Source of the DNA: Azospirillum oryzae
Lineage (GTDB): Bacteria; Pseudomonadota; Alphaproteobacteria; Azospirillales; Azospirillaceae
NCBI RefSeq assembly: GCF_900177515.1
Contig: NZ_FXAK01000007.1
Location: 310,001-374,000, forward strand
Direction: 5' to 3'
DNA: 64,000 nt
The position numbers were made by a program, and so were the translations under genes. Shown in pieces: positions 29,315 through 38,305 of this stretch (position 1 is its first letter; the number at the start of each line of letters is the position of its first letter). The notes under the pieces are model-generated. The model had not been told where the DNA came from. It searched no databases and worked only from the letters and a program-made list of their open reading frames with translations.

Positions 29315-30241
29315 GTGACGCTTCTGTTCTGCTCCGCCAGCGACAGCGCCGAGGATTGGCGCCGGGAAATCGCCCGCCATCTTCCCGGCGTGGAGATGCG
29401 CGTCTGGCCCGAGACCGGCGACGTCGCCGACATCGAGGTCGCGGTGGTGTGGAAGCCGCCGGCCGGCATGCTGGCGACGCTGCCCAACCTGAAGCTGATC
29501 GTCTCGCTGGGCGCCGGGGTGGAGCCGATCCTGCAGGACCCGACCCTGCCCGACGTGCCGCTGGTCCGCATGGTGGCGGACGGGCTGACCGTCGACATGG
29601 CCGGCTATGTGGCCTTCCAGGTTCTCTATTGGCACCGGCTGATGGACGGCTATGCCGCCCTCCAGGCCGAGGCGCGGTGGGAGCAGAGGGACCATCGCCC
29701 GGCCTCCGAGGTGACCGTCGGATTCCTCGGATTGGGCGAGCTGGGGGCGGCGTCGGCCCGCACGCTGCGGACCCTGGAGTACCGGCTGATGGGCTGGAGC
29801 CGCAGCCCGAAGAGCATCGAGGGGGTGGAGAGCTTCTCCGGTCCCGACGGGCTGGCGGCGATGTTGCCGCAGTGCGATGTCCTCGTTTGCCTGCTGCCGC
29901 TGACCGACGAGACCCGCGGCATCATGGATGCGTCGCTGTTCGCCGCCTTGCCCGAGGGCGCGGTGGTCATCAACGCCGCCCGCGGCGGGCATCTGGTCGA
30001 GCGGGACCTGCTCGACGCGCTGGAGAGCGGGCATCTGCGCGGCGCCAGCCTGGACGTCTTCGCGGCGGAGCCGTTGCCGGCCGACCATCCGCTCTGGCGT
30101 CATCCGCAGGTCCGCATCACCCCGCATGTCGCGGGGATCACCCACCCGTCGCGCTGCGCCGTGCAGGTGGCCGATGCGGTGAAGGCCCTGCGCGACGGCC
30201 GGCCGCTGCCCAATCTGGTGGACCGCAGCCGAGGATACTGA
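29315..30241 (+). CDS. glyoxylate/hydroxypyruvate reductase-like dehydrogenase (GhrA type)
   Basis: This 308-residue NAD(P)-dependent 2-hydroxyacid dehydrogenase starts at a GTG at 29315. The nucleotide-binding site is VGFLGLGELGAASARTL (about residues 135-150). Catalytic Arg, Glu and His sit in INAARGGHLVERDLL, DVFAAEPLPADHPLW and HPQVRITPHVAG. The sequence resembles GhrA, which reduces glyoxylate and hydroxypyruvate. It is divergent from the pseudouridine synthase and ends 3 nt from ubiB, with which it converges. Confidence 0.88.
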   Translation: MTLLFCSASDSAEDWRREIARHLPGVEMRVWPETGDVADIEVAVVWKPPAGMLATLPNLKLIVSLGAGVEPILQDPTLPDVPLVRMVADGLTVDMAGYVAFQVLYWHRLMDGYAALQAEARWEQRDHRPASEVTVGFLGLGELGAASARTLRTLEYRLMGWSRSPKSIEGVESFSGPDGLAAMLPQCDVLVCLLPLTDETRGIMDASLFAALPEGAVVINAARGGHLVERDLLDALESGHLRGASLDVFAAEPLPADHPLWRHPQVRITPHVAGITHPSRCAVQVADAVKALRDGRPLPNLVDRSRGY

Positions 30242-30244
30242 GCT

Positions 30245-31783
30245 TTACAGCATCTGCACCGCGATCACCGCCAGCAGGGCCGCGATCACCCACAGGGCGG
30301 CGCGGTCCGAGCGGCGGCGGGTCTCCCAACCGTTCAGCATCTGGCGGACGGTCTGCGGGTGCAGGCGCACACCACCCTCAGCGATGTCGCGGGTCACCCG
30401 TTCCGCCTCGCTGACCAGGGCGGGGATGCGGCGGACGGTGGATAGGATGGCGCCGGCATCGTTGATGAACTGCGCCTCCGGCCCGCGGTTCTCGCGCATC
30501 CACTCCTCGATCAGTGGGCGGGCCAGCTCCCACATGTTGATGTTGGGGTTCAGCAGCCGGCCGACGCCTTCCGCCGTCAGCATGCTCTTCTGGAGCAGAA
30601 GCAGCTGCGGCTGGGTTTCCATCTCGAACTGTTCGGTGACCGCGAACAGCTGGGCCAGCAGCCGGCCGACCGAGATGTCGGCCAGCGGCTTGTTCTGCAA
30701 CGGCTCGCCGATGGCGCGGCAGGCCTGGGTGAAGATCTCGATCGACTGGTGGCGCGGCACGTAGCCGGCCTCGAAATGCACGATGGCGACGCGGCGGTAG
30801 TCGCCGGTCAGGAAGCCGATCAGCATATCCGCGAGGTAATAGCGCGTCTCGCGGTCCAGCCGGCCCATGATGCCGAAATCGACGGCGGTTATGGTGCCCT
30901 GTTCGTTGATGAACAGGTTGCCGGGATGCAGGTCGGCGTGGAAGAAGCCGTCGCGGAAGACCTGGTTGAAGAAGCTGGCCGAGGCCATCGCCAGGATCTC
31001 GTCGCGGTCGAAGCCGGCGGCAGAGATGCGGGCGGGCTCGTCCACCTTGAAGCCGCGGATGCGCTCCAGCGTCAGCACCCGGCCGCCGGTGCGCTCCCAA
31101 TCGACCTTCGGCACGTTGAAGGTGTCATCGTCCTTGAAGTTCGACGCCAGCTCCGACGCGGCGGCCGCCTCCATCCGCAAATCCATCTCCAGGCGGGAGG
31201 TGCGGGCGAAGGTATCGACCACCTCGACCAGCCGCAGCCGCTTCAGCCGGGGCAGCACCCATTCGGCAAGGCCGGCCAGCCGATAGAACAGGTCGATGTC
31301 GCGTTCGAAGGCCTGCTCGATCCCCGGACGCAGCACCTTGACCGCCACCTCCTGCCCGTCGGCGGTGACGGCGAAATGGACCTGCGCGATGGAGGCGGCG
31401 GCGACCGGCTTGTCGTCGAAGCTCTGGAACAGGGCGTGGACCGGCTGGCCGAACTCCGCCTCGATGATGGCGCGGGCCTGATGGGCGGGGAAGGGCGGCA
31501 GCTTGTCCTGCAGCTCGGCCAAATCGACGGCCATCCGCTCGCCGACCAGATCGGAGCGGGTGGACAGCAGTTGCCCCAGCTTGATGTAGGTGGGGCCGAG
31601 TTCGGCCAGCGCCCGGGCCAGCCGCTCGCCCTCGCGGCCGGGAACGTCCTTGCGGGCGATGCGGCGCCACAGCCACAGCAGGCCGGGGGCGGTGCCGAGC
31701 AGGCTGGTGGGCAGGGCATCGTGACGGGCGATCGTTCGGCCGATCACGGCCATCCGGATCAGGTTGCGCAGAATGCGGAACAC
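30245..31783 (-). CDS. ubiB: UbiB ABC1-family kinase-like protein
   Basis: This 512-residue atypical kinase is needed for ubiquinone synthesis. It starts at a GTG at 31783, 6 nt after the ubiE stop; an ATG ten codons in is possible. It shows the family KxGQ motif (YIKLGQLLSTRSD), the alanine-rich loop AAASIAQVHFA replacing the glycine loop, HADLHPGNLF and DFG (VDFGIMG). A hydrophobic C-terminus (WVIAALLAVIAVQML) anchors it in the inner membrane. It is cotranscribed with ubiE. Confidence 0.96.
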   Translation of the reverse strand: MFRILRNLIRMAVIGRTIARHDALPTSLLGTAPGLLWLWRRIARKDVPGREGERLARALAELGPTYIKLGQLLSTRSDLVGERMAVDLAELQDKLPPFPAHQARAIIEAEFGQPVHALFQSFDDKPVAAASIAQVHFAVTADGQEVAVKVLRPGIEQAFERDIDLFYRLAGLAEWVLPRLKRLRLVEVVDTFARTSRLEMDLRMEAAAASELASNFKDDDTFNVPKVDWERTGGRVLTLERIRGFKVDEPARISAAGFDRDEILAMASASFFNQVFRDGFFHADLHPGNLFINEQGTITAVDFGIMGRLDRETRYYLADMLIGFLTGDYRRVAIVHFEAGYVPRHQSIEIFTQACRAIGEPLQNKPLADISVGRLLAQLFAVTEQFEMETQPQLLLLQKSMLTAEGVGRLLNPNINMWELARPLIEEWMRENRGPEAQFINDAGAILSTVRRIPALVSEAERVTRDIAEGGVRLHPQTVRQMLNGWETRRRSDRAALWVIAALLAVIAVQML

Positions 31784-31789
31784 GGGGTC

Positions 31790-32578
31790 TTAGATCCGCC
31801 AGCCGGAATGGATGGCGGCGATCCCGCCCGACAGGTTGCGCACGCGCACGGCGCCGAAGCCGGCGGCCTCGATCCGTTTGGCCAGATCGGCCTGCTGCGG
31901 GAAGCGGCGGATGCTCTCGGCCAGATAGCGGTAGCTCGCCTCGTCCTTCGCCACGACGCGGCCCATGAAGGGCAGCACCTGGAAGGAATAGACGTCGTAC
32001 AGCTCGCGCAGCACCGGCAGGACGACGTGGCTGAATTCCAGGCAATAGAACTTGCCGCCCGGCTTCAGGACGCGGTGGGCCTCCTTGATCGCCTCGTCGA
32101 TGCGGGTGACGTTGCGCAGGCCGAAGGCGATGGTGTAGGCGTCGACCGAGCGCGAGGCGATGGGCAGCTTTTCCGCATCGCCGACCGTCCATTGCACGCC
32201 GGACAGGATGTTGCGGTCGATGGCGCGGTCGCGGCCGACCCGGACCATCGCCTCGGTGATGTCGCAGACCACCGCGGCCCCGCCGCCCTTCTTCAGGAAG
32301 CGGAAGGCGATGTCGCCGGTGCCGCCGGCCACGTCCAGCAGGGTCATGTCCGGCTTGGGCGCCACCATCTCCATCAGCGTGTCCTTCCACAGCCGATGGA
32401 TGCCGCCCGACATCAGGTCGTTCATCAGGTCGTAGTTGGTCGCCACGCTGTCGAAGACGGCGCGGACCAGCCCGGACTTGGCGGACGGATCGACGGGGGT
32501 GAAGCCGAACCAGTTGCCTTCGGCACCGGAGACAGGCTTTTGCGGGTCGGCGGAGGATGGGGGGGTGCGGTCGCTCAT
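31790..32578 (-). CDS. ubiE: UbiE C-methyltransferase
   Basis: This 262-residue SAM-dependent methyltransferase acts in ubiquinone (and menaquinone) synthesis. The ATG at 32578 (MSDRTPPSSADPQKP) is chosen; an earlier in-frame ATG at 32728 would add an Arg/Pro-rich stretch without homology. Signatures are VRAVFDSVATNYDLMNDLMSGG, the SAM motif LLDVAGGTGDIAFRF and AFGLRNVTRIDEAI. ubiB follows after 6 nt. A GGAACA-rich repeat element begins about 77 nt upstream of the start. Confidence 0.96.
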   Translation of the reverse strand: MSDRTPPSSADPQKPVSGAEGNWFGFTPVDPSAKSGLVRAVFDSVATNYDLMNDLMSGGIHRLWKDTLMEMVAPKPDMTLLDVAGGTGDIAFRFLKKGGGAAVVCDITEAMVRVGRDRAIDRNILSGVQWTVGDAEKLPIASRSVDAYTIAFGLRNVTRIDEAIKEAHRVLKPGGKFYCLEFSHVVLPVLRELYDVYSFQVLPFMGRVVAKDEASYRYLAESIRRFPQQADLAKRIEAAGFGAVRVRNLSGGIAAIHSGWRI

Positions 32579-32654
32579 GGCCGGGAAGATAGCGCGGGCA
32601 GGGGCCATGCGCCAGCGGGGGCGTGCAATGCGGAAGGCGCTGCGGCGAATGGTG

Positions 32655-32806
32655 TAGGGCGGATGGGGGCGGTTGTGGGGGAGGCGGAGGATGGAACATC
32701 GTGGAACAGGTTTCGGAAACTGTTCCATGGGGTGCGGTTCGGCGGTAGGTCAGCGGTTTCCCGGGTGATGGAACAGGGTGAAACACTTTTCCGGTGATGT
32801 TCCATC
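32655..32806. repeat. GGAACA/TGTTCC-rich dispersed element, copy A
   Basis: This stretch upstream of ubiE shares blocks with 50294-50500 upstream of lepA. TAGGGCGGAYGGGGG at 32655 is present with one mismatch, the 21-nt block TGTTCCAT(GG)GGTGCGGTTCG at 32721 has two mismatches, and GGCGGTAGG at 32741 is identical. Around them lie several GGAACA and TGTTCC words as direct repeats about 10 bp apart and as inverted pairs. There is no gene in 32579-33064. Confidence 0.75.
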
Positions 32807-32939
32807 TGGCGCTTCCTCTCAAGCGGTTAGGCGCAAAATCCTAGCATAAGGACGAGGCGGTGAGGAGGGGAGCCGGAAAACCATGAGGTTCCCGATCCTT
32901 GCCTTACCTCTCACCCGGCGGCTCCACCCCACATCCCCC

Positions 32940-32968
32940 TTGCATCCCGCCGTCCCCGCGCGTATAAG
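32940..32968 (+). promoter_or_regulatory. sigma-70 promoter of rpmI-rplT
   Basis: TTGCAT (32940-32945), a 17-nt spacer and TATAAG (32963-32968) lie about 97 nt upstream of the rpmI start, leaving a leader of about 90 nt in which L20 autoregulation could act. infC, the usual first gene of this operon, is absent. Confidence 0.65.
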
Positions 32969-33064
32969 CGCATCCTTCCACGGGCGGCGAGGCTGGGCCG
33001 TAAGGCTCAGGGCATGCCCACCCGTCCGTTGGAATTCCGCCTCATTTCCATCTAGGAAACGAAA

Positions 33065-33265
33065 ATGCCCAAGCTGAAGACGAAGAGCGGCGCCAAGAAG
33101 CGCTTCAAGGTGACCGCCACGGGTAAGGTCCGCGCTCAGGCCGCCTACAAGCGCCACTGCCTGGAACAGAAGTCCCCGAACATGAAGCGCAACGCGCGCG
33201 GCATGATGACCCTGTGCGACTCCAACGCCCGCACGGTGCTGAAGAACTGGCTGCGCAACGCCTGA
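33065..33265 (+). CDS. rpmI: 50S ribosomal protein L35
   Basis: This 66-residue, strongly basic ribosomal protein has the family opening [20 protein letters not shown] and the [14 protein letters not shown] segment. The start is the ATG at 33065 after an AGGAAACGAAA stretch. rplT follows after 35 nt. Here it is the first gene of the operon. Confidence 0.98.
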   Translation: MPKLKTKSGAKKRFKVTATGKVRAQAAYKRHCLEQKSPNMKRNARGMMTLCDSNARTVLKNWLRNA

Positions 33266-33300
33266 TCTCGGCACATCATAGAATTCGGAAGGACTGAACC

Positions 33301-33672
33301 ATGGCTCGTGTTAAGCGCGGCGTCACGACGCACGCCCGTCACCGCAAGATCCTGAAGCTCGCCAAGGGCTACCGGGGTCGCAATTCCAAGAATTTCCGCA
33401 TTGCGATCGAGAAGGTCGAAAAGGCGCTTCGTTACGCCTATCGCGACCGTCGCAATAAGAAGCGCGATTTCCGCGGCCTGTGGATCCAGCGCATCAACGC
33501 CGGTGTCCGTCAGTACGGCCTGACCTACTCGCGCTTCATCAACGGCATCAAGCTGGCCGGCATCGAGATCGACCGCAAGGTCCTGTCCGATCTGGCCGCG
33601 CGCGAGCCGGAGGCCTTTAAGACCCTGGTGGACAAGGCCCAGGCCGCGCTCGCCTCCAAGGCCGCCGCGTAA
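33301..33672 (+). CDS. rplT: 50S ribosomal protein L20
   Basis: This 123-residue protein binds 23S rRNA early in 50S assembly and in many bacteria represses its own operon. It begins [24 protein letters not shown] and carries [24 protein letters not shown], both diagnostic. An AAGGACTGAACC ribosome site precedes the ATG. A terminator lies between it and pheS. Confidence 0.98.
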   Translation: MARVKRGVTTHARHRKILKLAKGYRGRNSKNFRIAIEKVEKALRYAYRDRRNKKRDFRGLWIQRINAGVRQYGLTYSRFINGIKLAGIEIDRKVLSDLAAREPEAFKTLVDKAQAALASKAAA

Positions 33673-33728
33673 CGCCCAGCTCTTCCCGTTCCAGGGAACG
33701 CTTGCCGTCACGGCGTCAGTTGTAAGAG

Positions 33729-33764
33729 AAGGGAGCCGGGCCGCTGGGCCGGCTCCCTTTTTCT
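33729..33764 (+). terminator. terminator or attenuator between rplT and pheS
   Basis: A 9-bp stem, GGGAGCCGG against CCGGCTCCC around a 9-nt loop, is followed by TTTTTCTGTTT, 57 nt after rplT and about 40 nt before pheS. No Phe-rich leader peptide is visible. It may end the ribosomal operon completely or allow partial read-through. Confidence 0.8.
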
Positions 33765-33803
33765 GTTTGCACCGATTTTTCCCCACGCTTGCCGGGAACC
33801 GCC

Positions 33804-34871
33804 ATGCTCGACGCGCTGAAAGACGAACTTCTGTCGCAGGTCAACGCCGCCGCCGACCTTTCGGCGCTGGACGAGGTGCGGGTCTCCGCGCTCGGCAAGA
33901 AGGGGCGTATCACCGGCTTCATGAAGGAGCTGGGGAACCTCACCCCCGACGAGCGCAAGGAGCGCGGTCAGGCGCTGAACGCGCTGAAGGACGAGATCGC
34001 CGCCGCCATCGACGCGCGCAAGGCCGACCTCGCCGCCGCCCATCTGAAGGCGCGGCTGGAGGCCGAGCGGGTCGACGTGACCCTGCCGGTCCGCCCGGAG
34101 ACCGAGGGGCGCATCCACCCCATCAGCCAGACGATGGACGAGATGGTCGCCATCTTCGCCGAGATGGGCTTCTCGGTCGCCGAAGGTCCGGACATCGAGG
34201 ATGATTTCCACAACTTCACCGCCCTGAACTTCCCGCCCGGCCACCCGGCGCGCGACATGCACGACACCTTCTATCTGCCGGATTCGGGAGATAAGAAGAT
34301 GCTGCTGCGCACCCACACCAGCCCGGTGCAGGTTCGCACCATGCTGAACAACAAGCCGCCGATCCGCATCATCGCGCCGGGGCGGACCTACCGCTCCGAC
34401 TACGACATGACCCACACCCCGATGTTCCACCAGATCGAGGGGCTGGTCATCGACGAGGCGACCAACATGGGGCACCTGAAGGGCTGCCTCGTGGAGTTCT
34501 GCCGCGCCTTCTTCGATGTGGACGACCTGCCGCTGCGCTTCCGCCCCAGCTTCTTCCCCTTCACCGAACCGTCGGCGGAGGTCGATATCGGCTGCTCGCG
34601 CAAGGGCGGCGAGCTGAAGCTGGGCAACTACGGCGACTGGCTGGAGATCCTCGGCTGCGGCATGGTCCACCCGAACGTGCTGGAAGCCTGCGGCATCGAC
34701 AGCACCCGCTACCAGGGCTTTGCCTTCGGCATGGGGGTGGAGCGCGTCGCCATGCTGAAATACGGCATCCCCGACCTGCGCACCTTCTTCGAAGCCGACC
34801 TGCGCTGGCTGAAGCATTACGGCTTCGTGCCCCTCGACATTCCCAACATCGCCCACGGCCTGACGCGCTGA
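33804..34871 (+). CDS. pheS: phenylalanyl-tRNA synthetase alpha subunit
   Basis: This 355-residue class II catalytic subunit is part of an alpha2-beta2 enzyme. The ATG at 33804 ([19 protein letters not shown]) matches the family coiled-coil N-terminus. Motif 2 is seen in [23 protein letters not shown] and motif 3 in [22 protein letters not shown]. Its partner pheT is not immediately downstream: two small genes intervene over about 650 nt. Confidence 0.98.
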   Translation: MLDALKDELLSQVNAAADLSALDEVRVSALGKKGRITGFMKELGNLTPDERKERGQALNALKDEIAAAIDARKADLAAAHLKARLEAERVDVTLPVRPETEGRIHPISQTMDEMVAIFAEMGFSVAEGPDIEDDFHNFTALNFPPGHPARDMHDTFYLPDSGDKKMLLRTHTSPVQVRTMLNNKPPIRIIAPGRTYRSDYDMTHTPMFHQIEGLVIDEATNMGHLKGCLVEFCRAFFDVDDLPLRFRPSFFPFTEPSAEVDIGCSRKGGELKLGNYGDWLEILGCGMVHPNVLEACGIDSTRYQGFAFGMGVERVAMLKYGIPDLRTFFEADLRWLKHYGFVPLDIPNIAHGLTR

Positions 34872-34875
34872 GCCG

Positions 34876-35124
34876 ATGCCAACCATTGCCGAATTCGACG
34901 GGATCAAGATCCTGATGTATTATCAGGATCATGATCCGCCCCATTTCCATGTCGAATACGGTGATTGCGAAGCGCTGATCCGCGTTGCGGATCTGGCGTT
35001 GATCGAAGGGGATGTGCCGGGCCGGGTCCTGCGCCGCGTCAACGAGTGGGCGCGGACAAGGCAGGCCGATCTGGCGCTGAACTGGGTCAAGTGCCGCAGT
35101 CATGTGGCGCCGGATCGCCTATGA
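34876..35124 (+). CDS. DUF4160 protein inserted in the pheST operon
   Basis: This 82-residue protein starts 4 nt after the pheS stop. The core, ILMYYQDHDPPHFHVEYGDCEALIRVADL, with the PPHFHV motif and a C-terminal helix RVNEWARTRQADLALNW, is the DUF4160 family. DUF4160 genes are often beside DUF2442 genes, as here, and the pair has been suspected of being toxin-antitoxin-like. That role is not proven. It must be cotranscribed with pheS. Confidence 0.85.
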   Translation: MPTIAEFDGIKILMYYQDHDPPHFHVEYGDCEALIRVADLALIEGDVPGRVLRRVNEWARTRQADLALNWVKCRSHVAPDRL

Positions 35125-35161
35125 CAGGACCGTCTGTGACGGGCCGCGATTGGAGGGAAGC

Positions 35162-35455
35162 ATGCCGGGTTTGCTGAAGAACCGCATTGAAAGCGCCACT
35201 CCGCTCCCGGATGGACGGCGGGTGTCGTTGCGCTGGGTCGGCGGTGCCGAGACCTGCGTTGACATGGCCCCCCTGATCGCCCGCGGTGGCGTGTTCGCGG
35301 CGCTGTCCGACCCGGCCCTGTTCGCCGCCGTCACGGTAGGCCCGCGCGGCCGGTCTCTGGCTTGGCCGGGTGAACTGGACCTGGATGCCGACGCCCTGTG
35401 GTTCGAGGCCCACCCGACCGACAACCCCTTCGCCCAATCCGCCGCGGCCGAGTGA
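35162..35455 (+). CDS. DUF2442 protein, partner of the DUF4160 gene
   Basis: This 97-residue protein starts at the ATG at 35162, chosen because TGGAGGGAAG lies just before it; an ATG at 35102 would overlap the previous gene. The sequence SATPLPDGRRVSLRWVGGAETCVDMAPLI followed by GELDLDADALWFEA is the DUF2442 pattern (compact beta fold). It lies 37 nt after the DUF4160 gene and 66 nt before pheT, so all four genes probably share a transcript. Confidence 0.82.
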   Translation: MPGLLKNRIESATPLPDGRRVSLRWVGGAETCVDMAPLIARGGVFAALSDPALFAAVTVGPRGRSLAWPGELDLDADALWFEAHPTDNPFAQSAAAE

Positions 35456-35521
35456 ACCTCGCCCTTTTCCGGTCGCCCCTCTCTGCCCGCCAGACAATCA
35501 TCGCACCACGGACCCGCTCCC

Positions 35522-37933
35522 ATGAAGTTCACGCTGTCCTGGCTGAAGGACCATCTGGAGACCGACGCCTCGCTCGACCAGATCACGGAGAAGCTGACCG
35601 CCCTCGGGCTCGAGGTGGAAGGCGTCCATGACCGGTCGAAGGAGCTGGCGCCCTTCCGCGTCGCCCATGTCGTCTCCGCCGAGAAGCATCCGGACGCCGA
35701 CAAGCTGCGCGTGCTGATGGTCGATACCGGCGCCGGCACCCTGCAGGTCGTCTGCGGCGCGCCGAACGCGCGCGCCGGCATGAAGGGCGTCTTCGCGCCG
35801 GAGGGGACCTATGTGCCCGGCTCCGACATCACGCTGAAGAAGGGCGTCATCCGCGGCGTCGAGTCGAACGGCATGATGTGCTCCAAGCGCGAGCTGAAGC
35901 TGTCCGACGAGCATGAGGGCATCATCGAGCTGCCGGACGACGCCCCCGTCGGTGCCGCCTTCGCCGACTATGCCGGGCTGAACGATCCGGTCATCGACAT
36001 CAACCTGACGCCCGACCGTGCCGACTGCGCCGGCGTGCGCGGCATCGCCCGCGACCTCGCCGCCGCCGGCATGGGCACGCTGAAGCCGCTGACCGAGGGG
36101 CGGCTGAACGCCACGCCGGTTCCCGGTTCCTTCAAGAGCCCGATCGGGGTCGAGATCGAGTCGCTGGACGCCTGCCCCTACTATGTCGGCCGCTATTTCC
36201 GTGGCGTGAAGAACGGCCCGTCGCCGCAGTGGCTCCAGGACAAGCTGACCGCCATCGGCCTGCGTCCGATCTCCATCCTGGTCGACATCACCAACTACAT
36301 CACCTTCGACGTGTCCCGCCCGCTGCACGCGTTCGACGCCGACAAGGTGAAGGGCGGCATCGTGGTCAGGCTGGCGCGCGAGGGCGAGACCCTGCCGGCG
36401 CTGAACGGCAAGGAATACCAGCTCGACCCGGCGATGACGGTGATCGCCGACCATGAGCGGGCCGAGGCGCTGGGCGGCATCATCGGTGGCGAGGCATCCG
36501 GCTGCACCGAGGAAACGACCAACGTCTTCCTGGAGGCGGCGATTTTCGACACCGTCCGCACCGCGCAGACCGGCCGACGGCTGGGGGTGGAATCGGACGC
36601 CCGCTACCGGCTGGAGCGTGGCGTCGATCCCGCCGCGGTGGTCGAGGGGATCGAACGGGCGACCCGCCTCATCCTCGATCTGTGCGGCGGCGAGGCATCG
36701 GAGATCGTGACGGCGGGGGCCGAGCCGGAGTGGAAGCGCAGCCTGACCCTGCGTCCGGGCCGCGTCGCCGCGCTCGGCGGCGTCGACCTGCCGCGCGACC
36801 GTCAGGAGCGGATCCTGACGGATCTGGGCTTCACCCTGGAGGGTGAGGATGCCGAGGGCCGTCTGGTCGTCGGCGTTCCGTCCTGGCGCGCCGACGTCCA
36901 TGGCGAGGCCGATCTGGTCGAGGAGGTGCTGCGCGTCCATGGCTTCGATGCCATCCCGGCGACGCCGCTGCCGCGCGAGACGGTGCTGACCCGCCCGGCC
37001 CTGACGCTGAAGCAGCGCCGCGTCGCGCTGGCCAAGCGGACGCTGGCCGCCCGCGGCCTGTCGGAGGCCGTCACCTGGTCCTTCCTGTCCGGTCAGGTCG
37101 CCGAGCTGTTCGGCGGCGTCGAGCCCGGCCTGCGGCTGGTCAACCCGATCAGCAGCGACCTGGACGTCATGCGTCCGTCGATCCTGCCCAACCTGATCCA
37201 GGCCGCCGGCCGGAATGCCGACCGCGGTTTCGCCGACGTGCGGCTGTTCGAGGTCGGCGCCGCCTTCCGCAGCCCGGCGCCGGACGGACAGGATACGGTC
37301 GCCGCCGGCATCCGGGCCGGGGCGGCGGTGCCGCGCCATTGGGCGGAGAAGGCGCGCGGCGTCGACGTGTTCGACGCCAAGGCCGACGCGCTGGCGGTGC
37401 TGGAGGCGGTCGGCGCCCCGGCCGGCAACCTGCAGGTCACCACCGACGCGCCGGGCTGGTACCATCCCGGCCGCTCGGGCGTGCTGCGACTCGGCCCCAC
37501 GGTGATGGCCCGCTTCGGCGAGATCCACCCGTCGGTGCTGGAGACCCTGGGCGTCAAGGGGCCGGTCGTCGGCTTCGAGGTGATGCTGGACGCCGTGCCG
37601 CTGCCCAAGAAGAAGGGCGGCACCGCCAAGCCGATGGTCCAGCTCTCCGCATTCCAGCCGGTGGAGCGCGATTTCGCCTTCGTCGTCGACCGTAAGGTGG
37701 AGGCCGACAAGATCCTCCGCGCCGTAAAGGGCGCCGACAAGGCGCTGGTCAAGGATGTCGCGGTGTTCGACGTCTATGAGGGACCGGGCGTGGGCGAGGG
37801 GCGCAAGTCGATCGCCGTGTCGGTCACCTACCAGCCGACCACCGCAACCTTGACCGATGAGGCGATCGAAGCGGTCGGCCAGAAAATCGTCGCGGCGGTG
37901 GTCAAGGCGACCGGTGGAAATCTCCGCGCCTGA
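35522..37933 (+). CDS. pheT: phenylalanyl-tRNA synthetase beta subunit
   Basis: This 803-residue subunit has an N-terminal tRNA-binding OB domain (about 39-150, with VSAEKHPDADKLRVLMVDTG), B3/B4 editing region, B5 domain, catalytic-like core, and a C-terminal FDX-ACB domain starting near FQPVERDFAFVVDR. The start MKFTLSWLKDHLETD at 35522 is standard. Length is normal. It ends with a clear terminator. Confidence 0.98.
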   Translation: MKFTLSWLKDHLETDASLDQITEKLTALGLEVEGVHDRSKELAPFRVAHVVSAEKHPDADKLRVLMVDTGAGTLQVVCGAPNARAGMKGVFAPEGTYVPGSDITLKKGVIRGVESNGMMCSKRELKLSDEHEGIIELPDDAPVGAAFADYAGLNDPVIDINLTPDRADCAGVRGIARDLAAAGMGTLKPLTEGRLNATPVPGSFKSPIGVEIESLDACPYYVGRYFRGVKNGPSPQWLQDKLTAIGLRPISILVDITNYITFDVSRPLHAFDADKVKGGIVVRLAREGETLPALNGKEYQLDPAMTVIADHERAEALGGIIGGEASGCTEETTNVFLEAAIFDTVRTAQTGRRLGVESDARYRLERGVDPAAVVEGIERATRLILDLCGGEASEIVTAGAEPEWKRSLTLRPGRVAALGGVDLPRDRQERILTDLGFTLEGEDAEGRLVVGVPSWRADVHGEADLVEEVLRVHGFDAIPATPLPRETVLTRPALTLKQRRVALAKRTLAARGLSEAVTWSFLSGQVAELFGGVEPGLRLVNPISSDLDVMRPSILPNLIQAAGRNADRGFADVRLFEVGAAFRSPAPDGQDTVAAGIRAGAAVPRHWAEKARGVDVFDAKADALAVLEAVGAPAGNLQVTTDAPGWYHPGRSGVLRLGPTVMARFGEIHPSVLETLGVKGPVVGFEVMLDAVPLPKKKGGTAKPMVQLSAFQPVERDFAFVVDRKVEADKILRAVKGADKALVKDVAVFDVYEGPGVGEGRKSIAVSVTYQPTTATLTDEAIEAVGQKIVAAVVKATGGNLRA

Positions 37934-37974
37934 GAAAATCCCGCGAAAGTAGAAATTCTTTCCATCCAATAAAT

Positions 37975-38006
37975 GGGCCTCCGTTTCGGCGGAGGCTCTT
38001 TTTTTG
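37975..38006 (+). terminator. rho-independent terminator after pheT
   Basis: GCCTCCG pairs with CGGAGGC around a 6-nt loop, followed by TCTTTTTTT, about 40 nt past the pheT stop. Confidence 0.92.
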
Positions 38007-38047
38007 TCCTCGCCGAAGGAGTCACGAAAGAGTCTTTCCGATCAGCC

Positions 38048-38065
38048 GATTGCGCAATCATATGA
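38048..38065. promoter_or_regulatory. palindrome GATTGCGCAATC with adjoining TCATATGA
   Basis: In the 37934-38305 gap, A/T-richer than its surroundings, a perfect 12-bp palindrome (38048-38059) is followed by an overlapping TCATATGA palindrome (38058-38065). A related ATTGCAAT-like word lies near 38125. These could be operators for the downstream receiver-protein gene. No gene is seen in the gap. Confidence 0.4.
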
Positions 38066-38305
38066 TGAATCGCTGATTGAAGAGTCTCGAGTGCATTCGC
38101 TAAGGGAAAACCCTGACACCGAATGTTGCAATTCAATGTTTGACGATGGCGCAATGTTTTGTGGGAAGGTTGGGCCTTGAGATTGTTTGTTCCGGGTAAG
38201 CCCATGAGACGTTTTCGATGTCACGGTTAGGCCACAGGCGGCGCTTGCATTGCCTTGGCATGCCCGATGTCCAATTTGGCGCAAGAGACGGAGCGGGAGA
38301 AATCA

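Noticed and set aside
32691..32806. LexA box reading of the GTTC repeats
   Set aside because: The alphaproteobacterial LexA site is GTTC-N7-GTTC; here the spacing is mostly N6, with one N5.
35498..37969. 823-codon minus-strand frame opposite pheT
   Set aside because: Shadow of pheT; no family features.
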